64,000 nucleotides of DNA from Alphaproteobacteria bacterium (lineage in GTDB: Bacteria; Pseudomonadota; Alphaproteobacteria; UBA828): NCBI GenBank assembly GCA_022826345.1, contig JAJDVB010000205.1:37823-101822 (forward strand), read 5' to 3'. Positions 1 to 8,458 of this stretch are shown here, piece after piece (position 1 is the stretch's first letter; every line of letters starts with the position of its first letter). The notes below the pieces were generated by a model that saw nothing but the letters and a program-made list of their open reading frames with translations, searched no databases and was not told the origin of the DNA. A program made the translations under genes and the position numbers.

Positions 1-752
1 GCGGTCATCGCCGTGCCGATGGGGATCAGCACCTCGGTGCCGGCATAGCCGCGCGCGAGCGCATAGACCGCGAGCTTGGTGGTGAACGCGCTCAGGAACA
101 CCATCCCGGTCGGCGTCGATTCCGGGTACGCGTCGGTGAGCCAGGTGTGCACCAGCGGGAAGCCACACTTGATCCCGAAGGCGACGAAGATCAGCACGCC
201 GCCGAGGCTGTCGATCCCGATATGCCCGAAGGCGGCTGACCCGGTGTCGCCGATCACGATGATCGCGCCGCCCAGCAGCAGGAGGCCGGAGACGAGCTGG
301 AACACGAGGTAGCGCATGGCGGCGCGCACCGCCCGAGGCTCGCGCCGGGCGAGGATCAGCAGCACCGAGCCCAGCGTCGCCCCCTCCCAGAAGATGACCA
401 GGGTGATGAGGTCGCCGGCGAAGACCGCGCCGAGCGCGGAGCCCGCGTAGAGCAGCATGCCGGCCTGCTGCAGGCGGTCGCGGACGTGGAAGGCGAAGAT
501 CGCACCGAGGAACGCCGCGATATGGAAGAGGAGACCGAAGAGCAGGCTGAGCGAGTCGGCGCGCAGCAGGGTGAGCCGCGTGTCCAGCAGGGGGACCTCG
601 AGCGTGCCGCCGCCTTGCCATACGAACCAGAGATTGATCCCGCCGAGCAGGGGCACGGCCGGCACCAGGAGACGGCGCACGCCCCCCGGCAGCAGCAGGA
701 CGAGCAATGCTGCGACGAGGAAGACGAAAGCGGGCGGAATGCTACTCGTCAT
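1..752 (-). CDS. Mrp/NuoL-M-type antiporter subunit D homologue (third D-like), C-terminus cut by window edge
   Basis: Reading the minus strand from the ATG at 752 gives about 250 residues of a polytopic membrane protein that runs off the window. It shows a hydrophobic N-terminus, then LITLVIFWEGATLGSVLL, the glutamate-bearing helix typical of proton-conducting MrpA/D and NuoL/M/N subunits, and later FGIKCGFPLVHTWLTDAYPE, the lysine-bearing helix of the same fold. It would move H+ or Na+ within the Mrp complex in the inner membrane. The start overlaps the end of the preceding small membrane gene by 11 bp, so it belongs to the same operon. It is the third D-like subunit here. Because the C-terminus is missing, MrpD cannot be told from MrpA-N or NuoL types. 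Confidence 0.85.
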   Translation of the reverse strand, partial: MTSSIPPAFVFLVAALLVLLLPGGVRRLLVPAVPLLGGINLWFVWQGGGTLEVPLLDTRLTLLRADSLSLLFGLLFHIAAFLGAIFAFHVRDRLQQAGMLLYAGSALGAVFAGDLITLVIFWEGATLGSVLLILARREPRAVRAAMRYLVFQLVSGLLLLGGAIIVIGDTGSAAFGHIGIDSLGGVLIFVAFGIKCGFPLVHTWLTDAYPESTPTGMVFLSAFTTKLAVYALARGYAGTEVLIPIGTAMT

Positions 753-984
753 AGTGATCCTCGCGCCGCATCACGAGACGGCGCAGCTCCTTCGCAGCGA
801 GCACGAGAACGACGCAGGCGATGAAGCCGAAGAATCCGTAGAAGCCGAACCAGCCTTCCCAGAAGAACTCCTCGTGCCGGTGGAAGCCCGCGTCGATCAC
901 CAGCACGCCGAGGCAGAGGGCCGCGAAGACCCAGATGAGCCGCATCACGTTGCGGCGTTCGTCGAGCCAGTATTTCTTCTTCAT
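742..984 (-). CDS. small two-helix membrane protein inside the Mrp operon
   Basis: An 80-residue protein with two predicted membrane helices (about residues 13-33 and 48-67), a charged N-terminus and a basic-then-acidic tail. It lies 9 bp downstream of one D-type subunit gene and overlaps the next by 11 bp, so it is translated as part of the Mrp operon. I do not recognise a named family. Its position suggests an accessory or assembly subunit between two D-like proton channels. The ATG at 984 is the only sensible start. Confidence 0.7.
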   Translation of the reverse strand: MKKKYWLDERRNVMRLIWVFAALCLGVLVIDAGFHRHEEFFWEGWFGFYGFFGFIACVVLVLAAKELRRLVMRREDHYDE

Positions 985-993
985 GGCAATGCC

Positions 994-2457
994 TTACGGG
1001 ATGGCCCCAAGCGGCTCCACGAGCGTGAGCAGGGCTTGCGGGTAGAAGAAGAGCGCGGCCGTGCCGAGCGCCGCCACCAGGGTCGCAGCCAGGATCGGCC
1101 AGGGCGCCTCGGCGCGGCCGGGCGCCACCGGCATACCGGAGGCCGGGAAGAAGGCGCGCACGAGAATTGGCACGAAGTAGAGCGCATTCAGCAAGGAGCT
1201 TCCAAGCAGCACCGCGATCACCGCGATATGGCTGCCGTCGTCGGCGCCCGCCACCAGGTACCACTTGCTCCAGAGCGCGGCGAAGGGCGGCAACCCGATC
1301 AGGCCGAGCGCGCCCACGGCGAACGCGCCCATGGTGACGGGCATGCGGTAGCCGATGCCGTCAAGCTCGCTCACCAGCCGCTTGTGAGCCGCGGTGTAGA
1401 TCGCGCCTGCGCAAAAGAAGAGCGTGATCTTGCCGAAGGCGTGGGTGGCGATGTGCATGGCGCCGCCCACGACGCCTGCGCTGGTCGCGAGCGCGCCCCC
1501 CAGCACCACGTAAGAAAGCTGGCTCACGGTCGAATAGGCGAGGCGGCGCTTCAGATCGTCCTGACGCAACGCGATCAGCGAGGCGATGACGATGGTCGCG
1601 GACGCGACCGCGATCAGCCATTCGCTGCCCGCCATCGCCCGCAGGAAGTCGATGCCGAAGATGTAGACGATGACCTTGAGCACCGTGAACACGCCGGCCT
1701 TGACCACGGCAACCGCGTGCAGGAGCGCGCTCACCGGCGTCGGCGCCACCATCGCCGCCGGCAGCCAGCCGTGGAGCGGCATGAGCGCGGCCTTGCCGAT
1801 GCCGAACATGTAGAGCACCAGCAGCACCGCGGCGGTGCGCTCGCTGACCGCGCCGGCGAGGATCCCGCCCATCTGGAAGTCGAGCGTCGCGGCCTCCACC
1901 CAGGTCCAGAGGATCGCGAAGAGCTGCAGCACGATGGAGGTGGAGAGCAGGATGCCGAGATAGGTCCGGCCGGCGCGGCGCGCCTCCTCGCTGCCGCTGT
2001 GGGTCACCAGCGGGTAGGTGGAGAGGGTCAGCGCCTCGTAGAAGAGGAAGAGCGTGAACATGTTGCCGGCGAAGGCGACGCCGATGGCGCTCGCGAGCGC
2101 GGCCGCGAAGCAGACGTAGTAGCGGGTGCGGTGGCCCTCGTCGTTGGCGCGGACGTAGCCGATCGAATAGACGGTCGTCGCGATCCAGAGGAACGACGCT
2201 ATCAACGCGAACAGCATGCCGAGGGGCTCGAGCGCGAAAGCGATGGGGAGCCCCGCCACGATGTCGAAGAGCGCGACGCGGGGCGCCTCGCCTGCCGCGA
2301 CCGCCGGCGCGAGCGAGAGCACGAGGCCGAAGAGCGCGACGGCGGTGACGACGGAGACCGCCTCCTGCAGCGCGGGCCGGCGCGCGGTCGCCGAGATTAG
2401 GAACGCGCCTGCGATCGGCACCGCGAGCGCCGCCAGGATTTGCGCGGCGTGGCTCAT
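994..2457 (-). CDS. mrpD: Mrp-type cation/proton antiporter subunit D homologue (second)
   Basis: A 487-residue polytopic membrane protein of the proton-translocating NuoL/M/N-MrpA/D superfamily. It carries GNMFTLFLFYEALTLSTYPL (glutamate helix, near residue 140) and GKAALMPLHGWLPAAMVAPT (lysine helix, near residue 230), both functional landmarks of the family. It would form an ion channel in the Mrp Na+(K+)/H+ antiporter. Its ATG overlaps the stop of the upstream subunit gene as ATGA, indicating translational coupling. Its sequence is distinct from the D subunit encoded at 2454-3935, so the pair looks like old paralogues and not a recent duplication. Confidence 0.88.
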   Translation of the reverse strand: MSHAAQILAALAVPIAGAFLISATARRPALQEAVSVVTAVALFGLVLSLAPAVAAGEAPRVALFDIVAGLPIAFALEPLGMLFALIASFLWIATTVYSIGYVRANDEGHRTRYYVCFAAALASAIGVAFAGNMFTLFLFYEALTLSTYPLVTHSGSEEARRAGRTYLGILLSTSIVLQLFAILWTWVEAATLDFQMGGILAGAVSERTAAVLLVLYMFGIGKAALMPLHGWLPAAMVAPTPVSALLHAVAVVKAGVFTVLKVIVYIFGIDFLRAMAGSEWLIAVASATIVIASLIALRQDDLKRRLAYSTVSQLSYVVLGGALATSAGVVGGAMHIATHAFGKITLFFCAGAIYTAAHKRLVSELDGIGYRMPVTMGAFAVGALGLIGLPPFAALWSKWYLVAGADDGSHIAVIAVLLGSSLLNALYFVPILVRAFFPASGMPVAPGRAEAPWPILAATLVAALGTAALFFYPQALLTLVEPLGAIP

Positions 2458-3935
2458 GGCGCGCCCGCCAGCAGTACCGTCGCCGCGCGCTCGGCGATGC
2501 CGACGGTGAGATCGGTGTGGAGCCCGAAGTAGACCGAGCCCGCGATCAAGGCCCAGGTCGAGAGCTGCATGGCCCAGGGCGCCTCGCGAACAGGCTCGCT
2601 ATCGGGCGGCGGCGGGCGGAAGTAGGCGGCCTCGATCACGCGGCCCACGTAGGCGAGCGCGATGAGCGAACCCGCCAGCACGAAGAGCGCGACCGGCCAG
2701 AGTCCCTCTTCAAAGGCCGCCTGCACCAGATACCACTTGCTGACGAAGCCGGAGGTGATGGGGACGCCGACCAGGCCGAGGCCGCCGATCACCACCGCCG
2801 CCATGGTGAAGGGCATGCGCCGGCCGAGGCCGTGCAGGGCGCTGAGATCGGTGGCGCCCAAGCGATAAGCGATGGTGCCGGCAGCCAGGAAGAGCCCGCC
2901 TTTCATCAAGGCGTGGTTGAAGATGTGGACCAGCGCGCCGGTGACGCCAGTCACAGAGGCGAGCCCGATGCCGACGCCGAGATAGCCGATCTGCCCCACG
3001 CTGGAGAACGCCAGCAGGCGCTTCAGGTCGCTCTGGAAGACGGCGACGAGCGAGCCCGCGAGCACGGCAATGAGCGAGAGCGCGAGCAGAATCTCGGTGA
3101 GCGGCAGGGTCTCGAAGGCGAAGTGGACGCCGAACACGGTGAAGACGAAGCGGAGCAGCATGTAGGCGCCGACCTTGGTCGCGGTCGCGGCGAGGAAGGC
3201 GCTCACCATCGAGGGTGCGTAGGCATAGGCGTTGGGCAGCCACATGTGGAAGGGGAAGAGCGCGAGCTTGATCAGCACGCCCACGGTGATGAAGGCGAAG
3301 GCGGCGAGGATCGCCGGCGTCTCGCCGAGGGCCGGCACGCGCACAGAAAGGTCCGCGATGTTGAGGGTACCGGTCTTGGCGTAGAGAAAGCCGATCCCGA
3401 CCAGGATCAAGGAGGCGCCGATCGTGCCGATGATGAGGTACTGGTAGGAGGCGGTGAGCGCCCGCCGGCGCTTGCCCTGGGCGATGAGCACATAGCTTGC
3501 GAGCGAGGAGATTTCGAGAAAGACGTAGATGTTGAAGACGTCGCCGGTCGCGGTGATGCCGAGCAGGCCGGTGAGCGCGAGCAGGAAGATAGCGTAGAAG
3601 AGATGCTGCCGTTCGGACCGGACCTCCCGCTCCACGCTCTGCCGGGCATAGGGCATCATCAGCGCGGCGGTGCCGGCGATGATCAGCAGGACGAAGGCGT
3701 TGACGCCATCCAGCCGGTACTCGATGCCGATGGGGGGCTCCCAACCGCCGAGGCGGTAGGAGATCGCGCCGCCGCTCATCACCTGGTCGAGCAGCAGCGC
3801 CGCGATGGCGAGCAGCCCCCAGCAGACGACCGTAGTGAAGACCCAGGCGTAGTCGCCGCGCCGCAGCAGCACGCAGACCGGCGCCGCGATCAGCGGCACA
3901 GCCACCTGGAGCACCGGCAGATGAGTCGCGATCAT
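2454..3935 (-). CDS. mrpD: Na+/H+ antiporter subunit MrpD
   Basis: A 493-residue membrane protein, the usual MrpD length. The sequence GDVFNIYVFLEISSLASY places the essential glutamate at about residue 141, and KLALFPFHMWLPNAYAYAPS supplies the lysine/histidine helix typical of MrpD. It is the D subunit of the multi-gene Mrp antiporter, which exchanges cytoplasmic Na+ or K+ for protons. The start overlaps the stop of mrpC as ATGA, and its own stop overlaps the next D-like gene in the same way, so the stoichiometry is probably set by coupling. This is the most MrpD-like of the three D-type genes here. Confidence 0.93.
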   Translation of the reverse strand: MIATHLPVLQVAVPLIAAPVCVLLRRGDYAWVFTTVVCWGLLAIAALLLDQVMSGGAISYRLGGWEPPIGIEYRLDGVNAFVLLIIAGTAALMMPYARQSVEREVRSERQHLFYAIFLLALTGLLGITATGDVFNIYVFLEISSLASYVLIAQGKRRRALTASYQYLIIGTIGASLILVGIGFLYAKTGTLNIADLSVRVPALGETPAILAAFAFITVGVLIKLALFPFHMWLPNAYAYAPSMVSAFLAATATKVGAYMLLRFVFTVFGVHFAFETLPLTEILLALSLIAVLAGSLVAVFQSDLKRLLAFSSVGQIGYLGVGIGLASVTGVTGALVHIFNHALMKGGLFLAAGTIAYRLGATDLSALHGLGRRMPFTMAAVVIGGLGLVGVPITSGFVSKWYLVQAAFEEGLWPVALFVLAGSLIALAYVGRVIEAAYFRPPPPDSEPVREAPWAMQLSTWALIAGSVYFGLHTDLTVGIAERAATVLLAGAP

Positions 3936-4282
3936 CGCCGATCCTGCTCGTCGATCTCGTCCTCTTCGACGGTCCCGTAGTCGCGCTTGATTGCCACGGT
4001 GAGCGCGAGCCCCACCGCGAGAGTCGAGACGGCCACGACGATCGCGGTCAGGATCAGCACGTGGGGGAGCGGATTGGAATAGACCGTGTGGGCGGCATCG
4101 ATGATCGGCGCGGTGCCGCCCTCGACCTTCCCCGCCGTGATGTAGATCAGGAAGATCGCGGACTGGAAGATGCCGAGGCCGATCAGCTTCTTGATCAGGT
4201 TGGAGGGCGCAATGACGGCGTAAAGCCCGATCATCGCCAGCACGATCGCGGCCCAGTAGTTGGCGTGTTCGAGGGCCTCCAC
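3932..4282 (-). CDS. mrpC: Na+/H+ antiporter subunit MrpC (NuoK-like)
   Basis: A 116-residue protein with three hydrophobic helices, matching the length and layout of MrpC/MnhC and NuoK. Landmarks are VIAPSNLIKKLIGLGIFQSA in the first half and DPLP-like NPLPHVLILTAIVVAVSTLA in the second. It is a small membrane subunit of the Mrp antiporter. The start is a GTG at 4282, one base after the mrpB stop, and the end overlaps mrpD by 4 nt. The acidic C-terminal tail is slightly longer than usual. Confidence 0.92.
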   Translation of the reverse strand: MEALEHANYWAAIVLAMIGLYAVIAPSNLIKKLIGLGIFQSAIFLIYITAGKVEGGTAPIIDAAHTVYSNPLPHVLILTAIVVAVSTLAVGLALTVAIKRDYGTVEEDEIDEQDRR

Positions 4283-4283
4283 C

Positions 4284-4697
4284 TCAGCGCCACTCGGCCA
4301 GGACAGTGAAGATGATGGTCATCACGGAGGCGACCGCGATGCCGACGCCGATCTCGATGATGATGATGCCGACGTGATTGCCATGCGTGGCGTCGGCGGC
4401 GAGCGCTCCGTATTCCAGGAAGCCCCCGCCGCCGATCATGCTGGCGACGCCCACGCCCGCGTAGAGCAGCACCCCGAGACAGGCGAGCACCACCAGGAGA
4501 CGCGGAGGTGCGACGGCGCGCACCGCCTCCGTCCCGAAGACGAGGCCGTAGAGAACGAGGCCGGCCCCGAAGATCACGCCCGCCTGAAAGCCGCCGCCCG
4601 GCCCGTAGTCGCCGTGCATCTGAACGTAAAGGGCGAACAGCAGGATCGGCGGAATCAACAGCTTCGAGACCACGCGCAGGACCAGATGCTCGGTCAT
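4284..4697 (-). CDS. mrpB: Na+/H+ antiporter subunit MrpB
   Basis: A 137-residue membrane protein with the MnhB/MrpB hallmark HGDYGPGGGFQAGVIFGAGL near residues 28-47, followed by three more hydrophobic helices. In Mrp complexes this subunit packs beside the C-terminal part of MrpA. Here that MrpA part is a separate gene directly upstream (4694-5266). The ATG at 4697 overlaps the upstream stop as ATGA and the stop is one base from the GTG of mrpC. Confidence 0.93.
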   Translation of the reverse strand: MTEHLVLRVVSKLLIPPILLFALYVQMHGDYGPGGGFQAGVIFGAGLVLYGLVFGTEAVRAVAPPRLLVVLACLGVLLYAGVGVASMIGGGGFLEYGALAADATHGNHVGIIIIEIGVGIAVASVMTIIFTVLAEWR

Positions 4698-5266
4698 TCG
4701 CGCTCCCCCGTGTCGGCGTCATCGCCCTTGCCGGCGGGACGCCGGCGGCGAACGACGCCCAGCATCAGCAGAACGCCGATGCCAGCGGTAAAGATCACCG
4801 TGACCTCGCCCAGCGTGTCGAAGCCCCGGTAGGAGGCCAGCACCGCGGTGACGATGTTGGGCACGCCGGTCTCCGCCTCGCCATGCTCGATGTAGTGGGG
4901 CCCGACGTGCTGCTGCGCGGGCGCCTCCGGGTCGCCGAAGGCCGGCAGGTCCAGCGTGCCGTAGATGAGCAGCCCGCCGACCGCGAGCGAGGCCAGGATG
5001 GGAAGCCACGGCCTGCGATGCGCGATCCTCTCGTGCCGTCCCGTGGCGGCGATGGCCAGCAGCATGAACACAGTGGTCACGCCAGCGCCGACGGCGGCCT
5101 CGGTGAAGGCCACGTCGACGGCGTCGAGCACCACCCAGAGGGCGGCCATCACCAGGCTGTAGATCCCGAGCACGAGCGCGGCTGCGAGCAGGTTGCGCAG
5201 CGAGACCACGACGAGCGCGGCTGCAACCAGCAGGACCAGGAGCAGAATATCGACGTAGATATCTAT
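4694..5266 (-). CDS. DUF4040 / MbhD-type subunit (MrpA C-terminal equivalent) with unusual start codon
   Basis: The protein reads from about IDIYVDILLLVLLVAAALVV through several membrane helices to a basic-acidic tail. VLDAVDVAFTEAAVGAGVTT is the signature of the DUF4040 domain, which forms the C-terminal part of MrpA or stands alone as MbhD in archaeal and many bacterial Mrp/Mbh clusters. The homologous start must lie at the end of mrpG, but no in-frame ATG, GTG or TTG exists there. The next in-frame GTG (near 5199) would remove the first helix. The coordinate given starts at ATA (5266), which overlaps the mrpG stop codon. ATC, ATT or CTG a few codons later are alternatives, and a sequencing error is possible. 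Confidence 0.82.
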   Translation of the reverse strand: MDIYVDILLLVLLVAAALVVVSLRNLLAAALVLGIYSLVMAALWVVLDAVDVAFTEAAVGAGVTTVFMLLAIAATGRHERIAHRRPWLPILASLAVGGLLIYGTLDLPAFGDPEAPAQQHVGPHYIEHGEAETGVPNIVTAVLASYRGFDTLGEVTVIFTAGIGVLLMLGVVRRRRPAGKGDDADTGERE

Positions 5267-5580
5267 GGCTTGGGGTCCTTGGGCTTCCGGGTCCAGGGCC
5301 GGATGCCGTCGAGCAGCGCCGCGTGGGCCAGCGCGTGCGAGGCGGTCGGCGCGGTGAACACCAGGAACACGAAGATCAGCACGAGCTTGAGCGCGTTGAG
5401 CGAGAGGCCAGCCTGAAACATGAACCCGAGCAGGATGAAGCCCGCGCCGGCGGTGTCGGCGACGCTCGACGCATGGAGCCGCGTGAAGACGTCCGGCATG
5501 CGGACCAGCCCGAGCCCACCGACCAGGATGAACACCGCGCCGATGCCGATGCTGATCCAGCTCAGGATGTCGACGATCAC
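5263..5580 (-). CDS. mrpG: Na+/H+ antiporter subunit MrpG
   Basis: A 105-residue protein with three helices. It carries the MnhG/MrpG landmarks GLVRMPDVFTRLHASSVADT (about residues 24-43) and GAGFILLGF. MrpG is a small structural subunit of the Mrp antiporter in the inner membrane. The start is a GTG at 5580 that overlaps the mrpF stop (GTGA), and the 3' end abuts the DUF4040 gene. It is clearly recognisable by motif and by position between mrpF and the B-type subunits. Confidence 0.93.
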   Translation of the reverse strand: MIVDILSWISIGIGAVFILVGGLGLVRMPDVFTRLHASSVADTAGAGFILLGFMFQAGLSLNALKLVLIFVFLVFTAPTASHALAHAALLDGIRPWTRKPKDPKP

Positions 5581-5879
5581 GGTGCGCCCTCCGCGCTTTC
5601 TGCGCTCTCCGCTTCCTCCGCGTCACGCGCGCGCCGGCGCTTGATGTAGCGCAGCACCGCGATGGTGCCGATGAAGTTGATGAGCGCGTAGACCAGCGCG
5701 ATGTCCAGAAACTCCGGCCGGCCCATGAGGAAGCCCACGGCCGCGATCAGCAGCACGGTCATCGTCCCGATCGCGTTCACGGCGACCACCCGGTCGTACA
5801 CCGTGGGCCCCAGGTACGCACGGATCAGCGCGAGGAGGACGGTCACCACGAGCGCGGCGACGGCGGCAAGGGACATCAT
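5577..5879 (-). CDS. mrpF: Na+/H+ antiporter subunit MrpF
   Basis: A 100-residue membrane protein with three helices. GPTVYDRVVAVNAIGTMTVL and FLDIALVYALINFIGTIAVL are the MnhF/MrpF signatures. The longer open frame upstream is a shadow of mrpE. The true start is the ATG at 5879, which overlaps the mrpE stop, or the ATG immediately after it. The C-terminal tail is rich in Arg and then Glu/Ala/Ser. MrpF is a small subunit of the antiporter required for assembly. Confidence 0.93.
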   Translation of the reverse strand: MMSLAAVAALVVTVLLALIRAYLGPTVYDRVVAVNAIGTMTVLLIAAVGFLMGRPEFLDIALVYALINFIGTIAVLRYIKRRRARDAEEAESAESAEGAP

Positions 5880-6352
5880 GACTCGCCCTCCGCCGCCGTG
5901 ACGCGCCGGTCCATGCCGCCCTGCTTCAGCTCGTCCATGCCCTGCCTCGTGAGCGCGTGGACCTCGAGGCCGTCGGCCGTCACCGACGTGGTGAGCGTGC
6001 CGGGCGTGAGCGTGATGGAGTTGGCGTAGATCACCCTGCCGAGGTCCGACTTCTGGCTGGACGGCACGGTCTCCAGCACCGGGTCGATGCGCAGGCGGGG
6101 CGACAGGACGATGCGGGTCACGGTGAGCGCGGAGATCAGAATCTGGATCGTCAGCCAGCACAAATAGAGAGGGATGCGATAGCCGAGATGGATGGGGTGC
6201 CCCTCGTGATCCACCACGTCCATGCGCAACGCCACCGCCACCACGAACGCCGTGCAGGCGGCGCCGATGGCGAGCAGAAAGGGCGTGTAATGACCGGACA
6301 GTGCGAGCCAGAGCCCGTAAAGGCCGACGAACAGACTGAGCGCGTGACGCAC
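5876..6352 (-). CDS. mrpE: Na+/H+ antiporter subunit MrpE, first gene of the operon
   Basis: A 158-residue protein with two N-terminal hydrophobic segments and a cytoplasmic C-terminal half carrying ANSITLTPGTLTTSV, the MnhE/MrpE signature. It starts with GTG at 6352 and is the promoter-proximal gene of a minus-strand Mrp operon that continues to the left edge. Placing E-F-G first, then DUF4040-B-C-D, matches the order of archaeal Mbh/Mrp modules rather than the A-B-C-D-E-F-G order of Bacillus. The 120 bp upstream would hold the promoter, but I see no confident -35/-10 pair. Confidence 0.92.
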   Translation of the reverse strand: MRHALSLFVGLYGLWLALSGHYTPFLLAIGAACTAFVVAVALRMDVVDHEGHPIHLGYRIPLYLCWLTIQILISALTVTRIVLSPRLRIDPVLETVPSSQKSDLGRVIYANSITLTPGTLTTSVTADGLEVHALTRQGMDELKQGGMDRRVTAAEGES

Positions 6353-6475
6353 GCGAATCCCTCGTGCGGAGCCGGGAGCGCCCGGATTATGCCCCTCGCG
6401 CGACAGCCCGCAACAAGGAATGGTTGTTTGGAATAGCCGTGCCGGAGAATCGGCGAGCGCAGCGCCCTACCCTCT

Positions 6476-6961
6476 CTAGTCGTCGGCCTTGTTGTAGTCC
6501 CAGGTGAGCCAGTCCTGCGGGGTGATGGTGACGATGGTGCGACCCTCGGCCATCACCGGCTCGGCGTACTTGTCTGCATCCTCCGGCCCCAGCGCCTTGG
6601 CGAGCACCGCGAGCGTGACCTCGCGGATCAGCGCGTCGTCCTGGGAGAGCGTGGCGTTGCCCCGGCACATGATCGCCCACGCGCCGGCCGCGAGACCCTG
6701 GGCGCCTTCGTCCACGCGGGGGTCACGGTCGATCAGGATCGAGACGCGGGGGTCTTTCGCGAGGTTCTTGAGGTGGATTCGGCCCGCGCCGAGGGTGAGC
6801 CGGAAGACCTCGCCGTTCCAGTCGAACCAGATCGGCGTGATATGGATCATCCCGTCCTCGCGATAGCTCGCGAGCCGCGCCAGCGTGCACGCCGCCAATC
6901 GCTCGTCGATCTCCGCCTTGGTGAGCGCGTTCTCGGGGGTTGCAGTGGTCTTCGAGCTCAT
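6476..6961 (-). CDS. pyridoxamine 5'-phosphate oxidase-fold protein (flavin/F420-type reductase family)
   Basis: A 161-residue soluble protein. After a short N-terminal helix it has the PNPOx split beta-barrel pattern: LARLASYREDGMIHITPIWFDWNGE, then IHLKNLAKDPRVSILIDRD and a C-terminal ITPQDWLTWDYNKADD. The family binds FMN, F420 or heme and includes general stress proteins and reductases; the substrate cannot be read from sequence. The start at 6961 is chosen because GGGAGA lies just upstream; the longer frame runs back into the opposite-strand purM region. It is a single-gene unit transcribed away from purM. Confidence 0.8.
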   Translation of the reverse strand: MSSKTTATPENALTKAEIDERLAACTLARLASYREDGMIHITPIWFDWNGEVFRLTLGAGRIHLKNLAKDPRVSILIDRDPRVDEGAQGLAAGAWAIMCRGNATLSQDDALIREVTLAVLAKALGPEDADKYAEPVMAEGRTIVTITPQDWLTWDYNKADD

Positions 6962-7131
6962 GGTTTCTCCCGCTGTCGCATATTGCCGGCGGGCGGACGC
7001 CCGACCGCGAATGGGCGGCGATGATAGCGAGCGGCCGGAACAACCGAAAGGCGCCGCCCCGCCGCTTGCCGGCTGCGGGCCGATGGGCGAGTCTCGCGCC
7101 CGGCCGCGGGCGGATGAAGGAGAGATCGGGC

Positions 7132-8250
<1,119 letters not shown>

Positions 8251-8253
<3 letters not shown>

Positions 8254-8282
8254 GGCGTTTCCGTTTTCACGGAAACGCCCTA
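8251..8282 (+). terminator. perfect 13-bp hairpin at the purM stop
   Basis: The arms TAGGGCGTTTCCG (8251-8263) and CGGAAACGCCCTA (8270-8282) are perfectly complementary around the loop TTTTCA. The purM stop codon is the first three bases. There is no T-run after it on the plus strand, so it may be a terminator without U-tract or a dispersed palindromic element. Confidence 0.65.
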
Positions 8283-8398
8283 GCTATTTGTCGCTCACGG
8301 CAGCCGGCCGTCTTGCGATTCCGCGCGCCTACCGGCGCGACCGGCCGGCGCCTCCGCGAGGGCGCCGCGTTCGCGGCGGGCCGCGGTCGCGGCCTGTC

Positions 8399-8423
8399 GC
8401 GCGTCCGACTTTGACGGACGCGC
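8399..8423. repeat. palindromic repeat, copy 1 (downstream of kynureninase)
   Basis: The arms GCGCGTCCG and CGGACGCGC surround a 7-base loop (actttga). The same sequence, preceded by TGTC and followed by TC, recurs at 9857-9881 on the other side of the kynureninase gene. It looks like a REP-type dispersed palindrome. Here it sits in the 175-bp gap between the convergent purM and kynureninase genes, where it could also act as a bidirectional terminator. Confidence 0.7.
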
Positions 8424-8458
8424 TCTGAGCCGAATTTCTTGGCGCGGTCGCCGCCCGC

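Noticed and set aside
457..3980. Long plus-strand frames opposite the Mrp operon
   Set aside because: Charged, repetitive translations antisense to conserved membrane proteins; typical of GC-rich shadows.
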